The notes under the pieces: generated by a model
The model's database searches: none
What the model was told of the DNA's origin: nothing
What the model saw: the letters and a program-made list of their open reading frames with translations, nothing else
Shown here: positions 26,168 through 34,679 of the stretch, one piece after another
How positions within the stretch are numbered: the stretch's first letter is position 1
Layout: the number at the start of each line of letters is the position of its first letter
Translations under genes and position numbers: made by a program
Source of the DNA: Herbiconiux aconitum
GTDB taxonomy: Bacteria; Actinomycetota; Actinomycetes; Actinomycetales; Microbacteriaceae
Assembly (NCBI RefSeq): GCF_024979235.1
Contig: NZ_JANLCM010000001.1
Span: 1-64,000 of the forward strand
Reading direction: 5' to 3'
Length of the DNA: 64,000 bases

Positions 26168-27541
26168 CTTCCAGGCATCCGGGCCCTCGGTGCCCGCCGC
26201 GTATTCCTCGAGCGGCACCTCGTTCGACCGCCAGGCGGCGATCACGGGGGCCAGGATGCGCCAGCCCTCCACCGCGGAATCGCCGCGCACGCTGAGCGTC
26301 GGGTCGCCGTCGAGGATGCCCGCGAGGACTTCGCGGTAGGCCAGGAGCTGCCCGTCGCCGAACGTGGCGTCGAGGCTCACGCGCTCGAGCTCGTAGGGGT
26401 CGCCCGGACCGTTGATGTCGAGTTCGAGCGACATCGCATCCGGAGCCAGGAAGATGCGCAGCACCGTAGGCGAGTTCGCCCCGGTGAGCCCCACCGGGAG
26501 TTGTTGCGCGGGCTTGAACGTCACCACGATCTCGCGCCGGCGTTGGCCGATGGCCTTGCCGGAGCGCAACGTGATCGGCACGCCCTTCCAGCGCCAGGTG
26601 GAGATCTCGAGCGTCACCTCGGCGAGCGTCTCGGTCTCGCGTGCCGGGTCGACGCCGTTCTCGGCGGCGTAGCTCGGCATCTCGCGCCCGTCGATGCTGC
26701 CGGAGGTGTAGCGGGCGCGGCGACTGGAGGCGTCGGGGTCGTCGCCCCAGAGACGGGTGGCGCGCAGCACGAGCTCTTTGGAGTCGCGCAGGTCGTCTTG
26801 GCCGAGGGTGGAGGGTGGCTCCATCGCGAGCACCGCCATCACCTGCAGCAGGTGACTCTGGATCATGTCGATCAGCGCACCGGCCTTGTCGTAGTAACCG
26901 GCACGACCCTCGAGCCCCAGCTGCTCGTCGTAGACGATCGCGACCTCGGCGATGTGCTCCGAGTTCCAGACCGGTTCGAAGATGCGGTTCGCGAAGCGCA
27001 GGCCGAGGATGTTGAACACCGTCGAGCGGCCGAGGAAGTGATCGACCCGGTGGATCTGATTCTCGGGAACGAGCTTCGCGAGTTCGGCGTTCAGCGCCTC
27101 AGCGGTCGCCACGTCCATGCCGAAGGGCTTCTCGAGTGCGAGGGTCAGTCCGGGCGGGAACTCGACCTTCTGCAGCGTCACCACCACTTCTGCGGCCACG
27201 GCCGGCGGCAGTGCGAAGTAGATGGCGGGGGTGCCGTCGGCCATGCCGAGCACCTTCGCGAGGTCGGCGGCATCCGTCACGTCGGCCTTGACGTAGCGGG
27301 TGGCGGCGAGAAGCGCTTCGACGCCGGCACCGGATGCCTTCACCTCGCCGAATGAGCTGGTGACGACTTTCCGCCACTCCTCGTCGCTCCAGTCGGCGCT
27401 GCCGGCGCCGATCAGTTCGAGCCGCCGGTCGGGCTGATCGGAGAGCAGTTGCCCGAGTCCGGGAAGGAGGAGGCGTGCGGTGAGATCTCCGCTGGCGCCG
27501 AAGATGAGGAGCGTGTCGACCCGTTGCGTCATACCTGTCAC
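26156..27541 (-). CDS. zwf: Glucose-6-phosphate dehydrogenase
   Basis: 461 residues. NADP-binding LIFGASGDLTARLLLPGL near the N-terminus; the active-site region HRVDHFLGRSTVFNILGLRF corresponds to the RIDHYLGKE block of typical G6PDs; also ALEKPFGMD and EVAIVYDEQLGLEGRAGYYD. It makes 6-phosphogluconolactone and NADPH. It is about 50 residues shorter than the usual enzyme and more diverged at the DHYLGK motif, and lacks the usual tal/opcA/pgl neighbours, so it may be a second, paralogous G6PD. ATG at 27541, with a possible internal start 9 bases later. Confidence 0.88.
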   Translation of the reverse strand: MTGMTQRVDTLLIFGASGDLTARLLLPGLGQLLSDQPDRRLELIGAGSADWSDEEWRKVVTSSFGEVKASGAGVEALLAATRYVKADVTDAADLAKVLGMADGTPAIYFALPPAVAAEVVVTLQKVEFPPGLTLALEKPFGMDVATAEALNAELAKLVPENQIHRVDHFLGRSTVFNILGLRFANRIFEPVWNSEHIAEVAIVYDEQLGLEGRAGYYDKAGALIDMIQSHLLQVMAVLAMEPPSTLGQDDLRDSKELVLRATRLWGDDPDASSRRARYTSGSIDGREMPSYAAENGVDPARETETLAEVTLEISTWRWKGVPITLRSGKAIGQRRREIVVTFKPAQQLPVGLTGANSPTVLRIFLAPDAMSLELDINGPGDPYELERVSLDATFGDGQLLAYREVLAGILDGDPTLSVRGDSAVEGWRILAPVIAAWRSNEVPLEEYAAGTEGPDAWKPVG

Positions 27542-27722
27542 AGTAGCCCAGCGACTCGACTCGAACGGGAACCGGCGAGCCGACGAGAATTGGAACAGGA
27601 GCGACCACCCGAAGGCCGCCCCTGTTCCGTGACCATCACGTGCGCGCTGCCGGCGAGGAACTGACGAGTGGACCTCGGGCCCAAAGTACTGCGCTCACGT
27701 TGCGGATGATCTGGCTTACGCC

Positions 27723-27740
27723 ATGAGCAATTGTCAGTCA
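27723..27740. repeat. 18-bp intergenic motif shared with 50313-50330
   Basis: ATGAGCAATTGTCAGTCA matches ATGAGCAATTGCCACTCA at 50313-50330 at 16 of 18 positions. Here it lies in the 228-base gap between the LuxR-type gene stop and the zwf start, so it may belong to the zwf promoter. Core GAGCAATTGC is nearly palindromic. Nothing else was recognised in this gap. Confidence 0.45.
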
Positions 27741-27769
27741 TGGATGGCCTCCCCCACCGTGAGTACTTT

Positions 27770-30460
27770 CTACCTGTTTCCCGAGGTGGGTCGTTCCGCG
27801 CCGTATCCCTCGTAGGCACCGTCGAGCTGGAGCTCGCTCAGCTCCGCCGAGAGTTCGCGGCGCCCGGTGATCCCGAGCTTCTTGTAGATGCGTGCAAGGT
27901 GGTTGTCGACCGTGCGCACAGAAATCCCGAACTCCGCGGCCAGCTCCGCGCTCGTGCGGTGGGCAGCCGCTCCGCACGCCAGCTGCCATTCGCGATCGGT
28001 GAGCGGAGTGACGCGTGGTTGCTCCGCGCGCCGGTTCGCCATCGAGACGCCGGCCCGCACCGTCCACGAATCGGCGAGCCGATGGGCTGATGACGCCCGC
28101 ACCAGGTCGCCGTTGCAATGATCCGCCGCCCAGCGAGCGGCGTCGATGGCCGGACCGAGCAATCCCGCCTCCGCGAGCTCCTTCGCGATCGGCAGCACGT
28201 CGTAGCGCGCGATCACGGCTCGGGCGTGCGACTCCGCGAGCGGGAACGCGTGCCGTGCAGCGAGCAGGTGCGGCAGCATCACGGTGGCGCCGACGACCGG
28301 CTCGATCCGCACCGCCTCGTAGGCCACGAGCGCCGCCAGATAGAGATGGCCGCCGTCGACGGCCTTGTGGAGGGCCGGCCCCAGGCTCCGGATGGCGAAC
28401 CCGGGCCGCCCTGATGCAGCTGACACCCACGCCCGCGCCAGGCAGGCGTACAGCTCGACCTTCGGATCGACGACTTCGGCCGAAGTCAGCTGGTCGAGCC
28501 AGCTCCGCGCGATGGCGAAGCGTCCGGTGCGCGCGGCCACCGCGGCGGAGAGCGCGTCGGCGGTCGGGAGCAGGCCGGCGATGTCGCGCCAGACCAGATC
28601 GCGCCGCCCCTCGGTGATCAGCTTCCAGGCTCGCGCGGGCGAACCGGCATGCAACTCGATGATCGCGAGCACGAACTTCCAGATTCCGCGAGCGCTCGGA
28701 TTGCTCTTCTCGGCCCGGGCGAGGTTGCGGCGCGCCGCGGTGCGCGCATCCGTGAACCGACTGGTGAACGAGAGCACGAGCACCTCGGAGAGTTCGAGCA
28801 GGTCGCGGGCGTTCGGCAGCACCTGGCGAAAACGGTCGCACTCGGCGAGGCCGCGAGTCACCGCCTCACCGGCGAGCGTGAGGTTGCCACCCATGGTCTG
28901 CAGTGTCGCGGTCATGATCAGCAGGTTGAGGTCGCCGGGTGTCTCGACCGGCCCGAGCAGCGCCAGCTGCTCGACTCCGAGCGGAATCCCCTGCCCCGAC
29001 ATCAGCCGCCACTTCGCCAGATCGGATTCGACGAGGGCGCGATCGCGATCGTCGAGGCGGTGCAGGATCGATTCGACCCGCGAGACCGCGACGTCGGGCC
29101 GCAACTCACGAAAGGCGAGATGGTTGCCCTCCGCCTGTGCGAGGGCGGCGATGAACGGCCGGTCGGCATCGGCGCCCACACTGTTCAGGGCGGCCCAGGC
29201 CGAGGCGAAATGCTCGGACGCCTCCCGCGACCGCCCGATCTGCGACAGCGCTTGCGCTTCGACGTACTCCCCCGCGGCTCGCAACGCGGCATCCGCGCCC
29301 GCTGATCCGGCCGCGTGCTCCCCGAGCGTGATCGCGGTCGCATAGCGACGCTCGCTCAGTTCGCGGTGCGCCAGGTCGATCAGCAGCTGGGGAGCGACCG
29401 GGTATCCCGCGGCGAGCTGCAGCAGAGCACGTCGCACCCGGTGGTCGGAGTAGCCGTCGAGCATGTCGACCCCCGCCGCGCAGAAGCCGGCTCTCGCGAG
29501 CTCCGACACGGTCGAGAGCAGCACCGGGCGGTAGAGCGGATGCGCGAGCTCGACCCAGATGCGTCCGTCGCGCGAACGAGTGGTCACCAGTCCCGCGGCT
29601 TCCGCCTGCTGCGCACCGGTCTCGGACACGCCCGAGGTTCCCGCTTGCTCGACCGGCAGCTCGCCGGCGACGGCCAGCACGATCAACACGTCGAGCACCA
29701 GCGGAGCGGTCGCCAGAGGATTCGCGGGCAGCGAAGCGATGAGGCCTTCGGAGACATAGGGCCAGTTCTCACGCCAGGCGCCCATGTCGTCGCTGAGGTC
29801 GCAGGCGCCGACGGATGCCTCGATCAGCTCGGAGAGGGTCCGTGTGCTGCCCGAGGCGAGCCGGACCATCTCTTCCGCCGCGGCCGCTCCGATGCTCGGG
29901 CCGAGGCGGTCTTTCACGATCGCCGACGCGTCGGCCTGGCCGAGCGCGGGGAGCTCGATGGTGATGGTCGCGTGCCGGGTCAGGCCGGCGGTGACGGCGC
30001 CCGATCCGTCGGCGACCACCTTCGCGGCCCGCGCCACGAGCAGCGTGGCCCTGCCCGCCTGGGCGACCTGCTCGAGCACACCGAGGCTCGTTGCATCGAG
30101 CAGCTCCGCGTCGTCGACGACCAGCACCACCCCCTGACGGTTGATCGCGCGATGGAACTCGACGATCGCGGAGTCGTCGCCCTCCACCGGCAGCGCGGCC
30201 ATCACCGGGGCCAGAGCACCGAGCGGCACGGTACTGAGGTCGGCGTTGCCACGCACCCGGTGAACGATGCGATCGCAGTCGATCGCCTCGACCAGGGCGT
30301 CGAGGAGGGTGGTGCGCCCGACACCGGGCGCACCACCGACCAGCACGAAGGAGGGCGCGTCAGCGCGCTGGATGGCGAGCAGCGCCTGTTTGAACACGCG
30401 GTCGCGACCGCGCAGTCGATGGCCACCGGGGAGCTGGGGGGCGTTCTTGGACGGTGTCAT
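27770..30460 (-). CDS. Large LuxR-type ATPase regulator (LAL/MalT-like)
   Basis: 896 residues from ATG at 30460 (a GTG at 30559 is an alternative giving 929). Walker A GGAPGVGRTTLL is near residue 45, a Walker B-like VVLVVDDAELLD follows, the middle 600 residues are helical and TPR-like, and the C-terminus is a LuxR/GerE helix-turn-helix: LTDREWQLACGAAAHRTSAE and GISVRTVDNHLARIYKKLGI. Such proteins bind ATP and an inducer, then activate nearby operons. Target and inducer are unknown. Divergent from the TetR gene. Confidence 0.88.
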   Translation of the reverse strand: MTPSKNAPQLPGGHRLRGRDRVFKQALLAIQRADAPSFVLVGGAPGVGRTTLLDALVEAIDCDRIVHRVRGNADLSTVPLGALAPVMAALPVEGDDSAIVEFHRAINRQGVVLVVDDAELLDATSLGVLEQVAQAGRATLLVARAAKVVADGSGAVTAGLTRHATITIELPALGQADASAIVKDRLGPSIGAAAAEEMVRLASGSTRTLSELIEASVGACDLSDDMGAWRENWPYVSEGLIASLPANPLATAPLVLDVLIVLAVAGELPVEQAGTSGVSETGAQQAEAAGLVTTRSRDGRIWVELAHPLYRPVLLSTVSELARAGFCAAGVDMLDGYSDHRVRRALLQLAAGYPVAPQLLIDLAHRELSERRYATAITLGEHAAGSAGADAALRAAGEYVEAQALSQIGRSREASEHFASAWAALNSVGADADRPFIAALAQAEGNHLAFRELRPDVAVSRVESILHRLDDRDRALVESDLAKWRLMSGQGIPLGVEQLALLGPVETPGDLNLLIMTATLQTMGGNLTLAGEAVTRGLAECDRFRQVLPNARDLLELSEVLVLSFTSRFTDARTAARRNLARAEKSNPSARGIWKFVLAIIELHAGSPARAWKLITEGRRDLVWRDIAGLLPTADALSAAVAARTGRFAIARSWLDQLTSAEVVDPKVELYACLARAWVSAASGRPGFAIRSLGPALHKAVDGGHLYLAALVAYEAVRIEPVVGATVMLPHLLAARHAFPLAESHARAVIARYDVLPIAKELAEAGLLGPAIDAARWAADHCNGDLVRASSAHRLADSWTVRAGVSMANRRAEQPRVTPLTDREWQLACGAAAHRTSAELAAEFGISVRTVDNHLARIYKKLGITGRRELSAELSELQLDGAYEGYGAERPTSGNR

Positions 30461-30593
30461 GATCGGTGACTTTCTCTTCACGCCACGACGAAAAGTCGCG
30501 GCATCTCGGGGCGAGAGTGGTGCCGTCCGGTCGAGACGGCCTGAGTAGGTTTTACTCACTTTTCGCGGTCGAATTCGGGATCCTGACTCCGAT

Positions 30594-30657
30594 TACGTAG
30601 TGCCGAGAACATCTCTACGTAGCCCGCCGCCACGCTCGGTCGGCGCGCGTTCTCGGC
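30594..30657. promoter_or_regulatory. Two nested inverted repeats between LuxR-type and TetR genes
   Basis: TACGTAG (30594-30600) pairs with CTACGTA (30615-30621), and GCCGAGAAC (30602-30610) pairs with GTTCTCGGC (30649-30657). The first looks like an operator; the second could form a hairpin. They sit in the 243-base divergent gap, and a GAGTA/TACTC palindrome is at 30542-30556. Confidence 0.45.
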
Positions 30658-30681
30658 CACCCGGAGCTTGTGCCTCACGAA

Positions 30682-30701
30682 GAGTGAGTGTACAGTCACT
30701 C
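30682..30701. promoter_or_regulatory. TetR operator overlapping the tetR start region
   Basis: GAGTGAGTGTACAGTCACTC: the first ten bases match the reverse complement of the last ten at 9 of 10. It ends 2 bases before the TetR ATG, a position suited to autorepression. The same half-site (GAGTGACT) recurs at 31317-31336 before the transporter. Confidence 0.75.
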
Positions 30702-30703
30702 AC

Positions 30704-31264
30704 ATGGCACCCCGATCCTCCGTCCTCTCCACCGCCGACGCGCGCCGCACCACGGTCGTCTCGGCCGCCCTCAGCGAGTTCGCTCTCACCGGCTACTGGG
30801 CGACGACGGTGGCGGCGATAGCCCAGCGCGCGGCCATCTCCCCCGCCTACGTGTTCAAACTCTTTCCCGGCAAGGAGCCGCTCTTCGTCGCCGCCCTCGA
30901 ACAGTGCTTCGACCAGATCGTCGTCGCCCTCGAGGAGGGCGCCGCGGCCGCCGCCACCCCGACTCCCGGCGGTGTACTGGATGCGATGGGCGGGGCGTAC
31001 GCCGAGCTGATCGCCGACCGGCGACTCCTGATGCTGCAGGTGCACGCCCAATCGGCGGCCGAGGTGCCGGAGATCGGCGCCTCGCTCCGCCGAGGGCTGG
31101 CGAAGGTCACACTCTTCGCGAAGACCCGATCGGGCGCGAGCGACGACGAGGTGCAGCAGTTCATCGCCTTCGGCCAACTCTGCCACCTCATCGTGACCAC
31201 CGGCATCGAGAACGACGACTCGGCCTGGGCAGCGATCCTCAACCGCGGCATCCGCCACCCCTGA
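30704..31264 (+). CDS. TetR-family repressor of the adjacent exporter
   Basis: 186 residues. N-terminal HTH: TTVVSAALSEFALTGYWATT then AAIAQRAAISPAYVFKLFPG with the classic KEPLF follow-on. The C-terminal domain is the ligand-binding dimer region. ATG at 30704 is chosen over upstream codons because the operator ends at 30701. Matching palindromes before this gene and before the DHA2 exporter 91 bases downstream indicate it represses both itself and the exporter until an exporter substrate binds; the ligand is unknown. Confidence 0.9.
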   Translation: MAPRSSVLSTADARRTTVVSAALSEFALTGYWATTVAAIAQRAAISPAYVFKLFPGKEPLFVAALEQCFDQIVVALEEGAAAAATPTPGGVLDAMGGAYAELIADRRLLMLQVHAQSAAEVPEIGASLRRGLAKVTLFAKTRSGASDDEVQQFIAFGQLCHLIVTTGIENDDSAWAAILNRGIRHP

Positions 31265-31316
31265 CCCACCGCCACCGCCGCGGAGCACCACCGGTTGCGC
31301 GGCCTTTTCCCCATAG

Positions 31317-31336
31317 GAGTGACTGACAAGTCACTC
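31317..31336. promoter_or_regulatory. TetR operator upstream of the DHA2 exporter
   Basis: GAGTGACT-GACA-AGTCACTC, a perfect 8-4-8 inverted repeat, 19 bases before the exporter ATG and sharing its arms with the site at 30682-30701. It would overlap the exporter's promoter or leader, giving control separate from read-through of the TetR gene. Confidence 0.8.
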
Positions 31337-31355
31337 ACTGAACGAAGGACACGAC

Positions 31356-32828
31356 ATGACCGCGACATCCACACCCGCACCGACCAAGATTGGTGCTCCT
31401 GGAGCGCCCACCCGGAGCCGGCGCCGCTGGCTCGCCCTGAGCGTGCTCGCCCTCGCGCAGTTCCTCGTGGTGCTCGACGCTTCGATCGTCAACATCGCGC
31501 TCCCCTCACTCGGCGGCCAGCTCGCACTCGACACCGCTGCTCTCAGCTGGGTGATCACCGCGTACGTGCTGCCGTTCGGCGGCCTGCTGCTGCTCGGGGG
31601 CCGGCTCGCCGACCGCTACGGGCACCGCCGGCTGTTCCTCATCGGGTCTGCGGGCTTCGTCGGCGCATCCGCTCTCGCCGGGTTCGCGGTGTCGGGCGAG
31701 ATGCTGTTCATGGCTCGCGCACTTCAAGGGGCATCCGCGGCTCTCCTGGCTCCCGCATCACTCGCCCTCGTCACCCACCTCTTCCCGCTCGCCCGCGATC
31801 GCGCGAAAGCGCTCGGCATCTGGGGAGCCGTCGCCGGGATCGGAAGCGCGGCGGGCGTGCTGCTCGGCGGCGTGCTCACGGCCGCATTCGGCTGGCAGGC
31901 CGTGTTCTTCGTGAACGTGCCAATCGGCCTGGCCGTGCTCCTGTTCGTGCCGCGTCTGGTGACCCGCGACCCCGAATCGGGCGGCGGTCGCCTCGACTAC
32001 CCGGGCGCGGCCACCATCACGGGTGGACTGGTGGCGCTGGTCGCTGCTCTCACGTCGTTCGAACAGCTCGGTCTCGCGCATCCGCTCACCCTCGCCCTCG
32101 TCGGCTCTGCCCTGGCTCTGATCGTCGGCTTCGTGCTGATCGAACGCCGCTCCCCCGCCCCGCTGGTGTCGTTCTCGATCTTCGCGAATCGTTCGGTGAC
32201 CGCCGGAAACGTCGCGATCCTCCTGATGGGAGCGGCGATGACGGCCCTGTTCTTCGCGTTCTCCGTCTACACCCAGGCCGTGCTGCACTACGACGCCCTC
32301 ACCGCCGGCCTCAGTCAGCTGCCACTCGCCGGCGCGCTGGTGGTCGTCGCCGGTGTCGCGCCGGCCGTGATCGGGCGGATCGGAACCCGGGCCACGCTGG
32401 TCGGTTCGCTCTTCGTCGTGGCAGGAGGGCTGGTCTGGCTGGCCGCCGCGCCCGCATCCGCGGTCTTCCTCGTCGATCTGCTCGGCCCCACCGTGCTCCT
32501 CGGCATCGGTCTCGGCGGCGCCTTCGTCTCGGCGACCCAGCTCGCCGTGCATGGAGTGCGGCCTTCGGATGCCGGGCTCGCCGGGGGTCTCGTGAACACC
32601 AGTCAGCAGATCGGCAGCGCGGTCGGCCTCGCTCTGCTCTCGACCCTGGCGGCCACCCGCACCGAGAGCCTGGTGCACGCCGGCGTCGCGGAGGCGGAGG
32701 CACTGACCGCCGGATTCTCCTGGGTCTTCCTCGGTGCGGCACTGCTGGCGGTCACGGCCGGTGCCGCGGTGCTCCTCATCCGCGACGCTCGCTCGGCGCG
32801 TGCCGCACGCACTACCGTGGAGGGGTGA
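31356..32828 (+). CDS. MFS multidrug efflux transporter, DHA2 family
   Basis: 490 residues, about 14 membrane helices. Family marks: FLVVLDASIVNIALPSLGGQ in TM1, the motif A-like GGRLADRYGHRRLF, RALQGASAALLAPASLALV, and motif C-like IGSAAGVLLGGVLTAAFGWQ. It probably exports a drug or antibiotic in exchange for protons, under control of the upstream TetR. AACGAAGGAC precedes the ATG. Its stop overlaps the GTG of the next gene (GTGA), making a two-gene translational unit. Confidence 0.9.
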   Translation: MTATSTPAPTKIGAPGAPTRSRRRWLALSVLALAQFLVVLDASIVNIALPSLGGQLALDTAALSWVITAYVLPFGGLLLLGGRLADRYGHRRLFLIGSAGFVGASALAGFAVSGEMLFMARALQGASAALLAPASLALVTHLFPLARDRAKALGIWGAVAGIGSAAGVLLGGVLTAAFGWQAVFFVNVPIGLAVLLFVPRLVTRDPESGGGRLDYPGAATITGGLVALVAALTSFEQLGLAHPLTLALVGSALALIVGFVLIERRSPAPLVSFSIFANRSVTAGNVAILLMGAAMTALFFAFSVYTQAVLHYDALTAGLSQLPLAGALVVVAGVAPAVIGRIGTRATLVGSLFVVAGGLVWLAAAPASAVFLVDLLGPTVLLGIGLGGAFVSATQLAVHGVRPSDAGLAGGLVNTSQQIGSAVGLALLSTLAATRTESLVHAGVAEAEALTAGFSWVFLGAALLAVTAGAAVLLIRDARSARAARTTVEG

Positions 32829-33112
32829 CAGCCCGTCTGGCCCATCTCGTGCTCGCGCTCCGCATCGCCTACCTGGTGGGCGCCGGACTGTTCCTCTTCG
32901 ACGTGGTGCTGGCGTTCGGCGGACCGGCGATCGTGACGTCGGTGCTCCGCCGACCGGATGACGGAACACTCGAGATCGTGACGGCGTGGATCGCCGTGAT
33001 CGCTTTCGCGTTCGCTGCGGTCGGCGCGGTCATCACGGTCGCGGCCACCTCCGACCGCACGGCTCCGGCGCCGCTCCCCGAAGACGCGGAGACGGTCGAC
33101 CCGGCCCTATGA
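32825..33112 (+). CDS. Small two-helix membrane protein, unknown
   Basis: 95 residues from a GTG that overlaps the exporter stop by 4 bases. Helix 1: HLVLALRIAYLVGAGLFLFD; helix 2: IVTAWIAVIAFAFAAVGAVI; charged tail with Glu and Asp. No family recognised. The coupling suggests a role with the exporter, but small proteins of this type are also common as independent membrane proteins. Confidence 0.7.
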   Translation: MTARLAHLVLALRIAYLVGAGLFLFDVVLAFGGPAIVTSVLRRPDDGTLEIVTAWIAVIAFAFAAVGAVITVAATSDRTAPAPLPEDAETVDPAL

Positions 33113-33191
33113 GGTCACTGCTGTCGGCCATCGGCGACCAGCAGGAGGCATACTGAACATCGACGCTCATCGATCTGACCCCGAGGAATTG

Positions 33192-33605
33192 ATGTCTGAG
33201 AAGCCAACCGTCCTGTTCGTCTGCGTGCACAATGCCGGCCGTTCGCAAATGGCCGCCGGTTACCTGGCCGCCCTCTCCGACGGCCGAGTCGAGGTCTTGT
33301 CGGCCGGGTCGGAGCCGACCGACCGGGTCAACCCGGTCGCGGTGCAGGCGATGGCCGAGGAGGGCATCGACATCGCGGGCAACACACCGAAGATCCTCAC
33401 CACAGAGGCCGTGAAGGAGTCGGACGTGGTGATCACGATGGGCTGCGGAGACACCTGCCCGATCTTCCCCGGCAAGCGCTACGAGGACTGGGAGCTCGAC
33501 GACCCGGCCGGCCAGGGAATCGAAGCCGTGCGCCCCATCAGAGACGACATCAAAGCTCGGATCGAACGACTGCTCGCCGAGATCCTGCCCGCCCCGGTCG
33601 ACTGA
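33192..33605 (+). CDS. arsC: Arsenate reductase, low-molecular-weight phosphatase type
   Basis: 137 residues. The P-loop is FVCVHNAGRSQMA with nucleophile Cys11; the acid/redox loop is ITMGCGDTCPIFPGKRYEDW with Cys85 and Cys89, and DWELDDPAG follows. It reduces arsenate to arsenite. Three cysteines as in the thioredoxin-linked Staphylococcus enzyme are present, but actinobacterial relatives can use mycothiol, so the electron donor is open. No arsR, arsB or arsenic operator was seen nearby, so it appears to be a lone gene. ATG at 33192 is preferred over TTG at 33189. Confidence 0.92.
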   Translation: MSEKPTVLFVCVHNAGRSQMAAGYLAALSDGRVEVLSAGSEPTDRVNPVAVQAMAEEGIDIAGNTPKILTTEAVKESDVVITMGCGDTCPIFPGKRYEDWELDDPAGQGIEAVRPIRDDIKARIERLLAEILPAPVD

Positions 33606-33738
33606 CCCGACGACACGGAGGCACGGTCACGATCGACAGCTCCGCGCCCGGCGGAGTGGTCGTGTGCACCCTCCCGCTATCCGCTGGGCCACCTTCACCG
33701 ATGAAGGCATAGCGCGCTCTCGTCGCCGCGGACTGCGG

Positions 33739-33939
33739 TCAGGCTCCGATCGCTTCCAGCACATGGAACACGACATAGGCCGGCCAGACGATCGCCTGGA
33801 GGAGCCCCAGAATGACTCCCCAGAACGAGCCGTCCGACACGGAGATGAAGTAGATCGCGGCTCCCACATAGGCGATCAGGAAGACGAACCCCCAGGAGCC
33901 CTCGCGCACGATCACCCGTCCGCGGCCGTCGGTGGCCAT
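33739..33939 (-). CDS. Small two-helix membrane protein of the dormancy-type cluster
   Basis: 66 residues: a short basic N-terminus (MATDGRGRVIVREGSWG), then helices FVFLIAYVGAAIYFISVSDG and FWGVILGLLQAIVWPAYVVF. No family recognised; the length and two-helix plan suggest an integral membrane accessory protein. Its ATG overlaps the stop of the PPOX-fold gene (ATGA), so it shares that gene's transcript and probably its DevR-type control. Confidence 0.75.
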   Translation of the reverse strand: MATDGRGRVIVREGSWGFVFLIAYVGAAIYFISVSDGSFWGVILGLLQAIVWPAYVVFHVLEAIGA

Positions 33940-34412
33940 CAGTCCTCGCCCTTCTCAGCGGGCGTACTCGTGCGTGGAACGGCGCGGAATCGGATGCCGG
34001 TCACGGTGCGGGGCGTGATCCCGAAGTAGTTCCATTTCTCAGAGTCGGTCATGGTCGGAAGGTTCCGCACGCCCGAGGCCTCGATCTCCGAGTCGTAGTC
34101 GAGTCGACGGGCCTCACCCCGCACGACGACGCTCCATCGCTTGCGGTCGGCCGTGCCATCGGCCTCGAGTGCGACCCCCGGGTGCTCCGTGAGACTCACG
34201 ATCTTCGTTCCCGGAGCGCTGCGGAAGAAGATGGCTTCGTCCTTCACGAGGTAATTGATCGGGAAGATGTCCGCTCCCCGGTCATCGACGACGGCGAGCC
34301 GGCCGATCTCGTTCGAACCGAGAAGTTCCCAACATCCGGCCTCGTCGAGTGCTTCGGCGGTGCCGGGGGCCGCCTCCCGCCGAGACTGCAGGAAATACGG
34401 GTTGTCGATCAT
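33939..34412 (-). CDS. PPOX-fold (pyridoxamine 5'-phosphate oxidase-like) flavin-binding protein
   Basis: 157 residues. Core features: AGCWELLGSNEIGRLAVVDD, FPINYLVKDEAIFFRSAPGT with KIVSL, and WSVVVRGEARRLD, the split-barrel FMN/F420-binding fold. Related proteins are members of mycobacterial hypoxia regulons. Substrate unknown. ATG at 34412 begins MIDNPYFLQ. Three GGGCCGAAGGTCCC-type boxes lie in the divergent gap to the USP gene. A paralogue (44926-45348) sits at the other end of the cluster. Confidence 0.85.
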   Translation of the reverse strand: MIDNPYFLQSRREAAPGTAEALDEAGCWELLGSNEIGRLAVVDDRGADIFPINYLVKDEAIFFRSAPGTKIVSLTEHPGVALEADGTADRKRWSVVVRGEARRLDYDSEIEASGVRNLPTMTDSEKWNYFGITPRTVTGIRFRAVPRTSTPAEKGED

Positions 34413-34500
34413 CGTCCGTCGGTCCGTTCTGCTCGGTTCCGGTGAGGTCGGGATGACGCACCGACACCGCAAGGATGCGCTTCCAGCCGCCGAGCGAGTA

Positions 34501-34604
34501 GGGCCGAAGGTCCCGGCTCGCAGGGCGCTCGGTCGGCGGGACCTTCGGCCCTCCGACGCACTCCCCGACCCCGGCATCCGACACCGTGACGGGACCTTCG
34601 GCTC
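34501..34604. promoter_or_regulatory. Three DevR/DosR-like boxes in a divergent promoter region
   Basis: GGGCCGAAGGTCCC (34501-34514), its exact inverse GGGACCTTCGGCCC (34538-34551), and GGGACCTTCGGCTC (34591-34604). GGGAC at one end and GNCCC at the other fits the GGGACTNNNGNCCC-like core I recall for mycobacterial DevR. They lie between the PPOX gene (minus) and the USP-ADH operon (plus). Confidence 0.75.
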
Positions 34605-34679
34605 TAATTGGGCGGTCACGGTCTTCTTAGTGTCGAAGTACGACGTGCACCACGCTGTGATTCGAATGGAGACACGAGC

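Noticed and set aside
30461..30559. Longer start (GTG 30559) for the LuxR-type gene
   Set aside because: Weak ribosome site and a start inside a palindrome; ATG at 30460 begins just before the ATPase domain. It cannot be fully excluded.
33692..33707. CCTTCA-CCGA-TGAAGG hairpin after arsC as terminator
   Set aside because: Only a 6-bp stem; expected by chance in a window this size.
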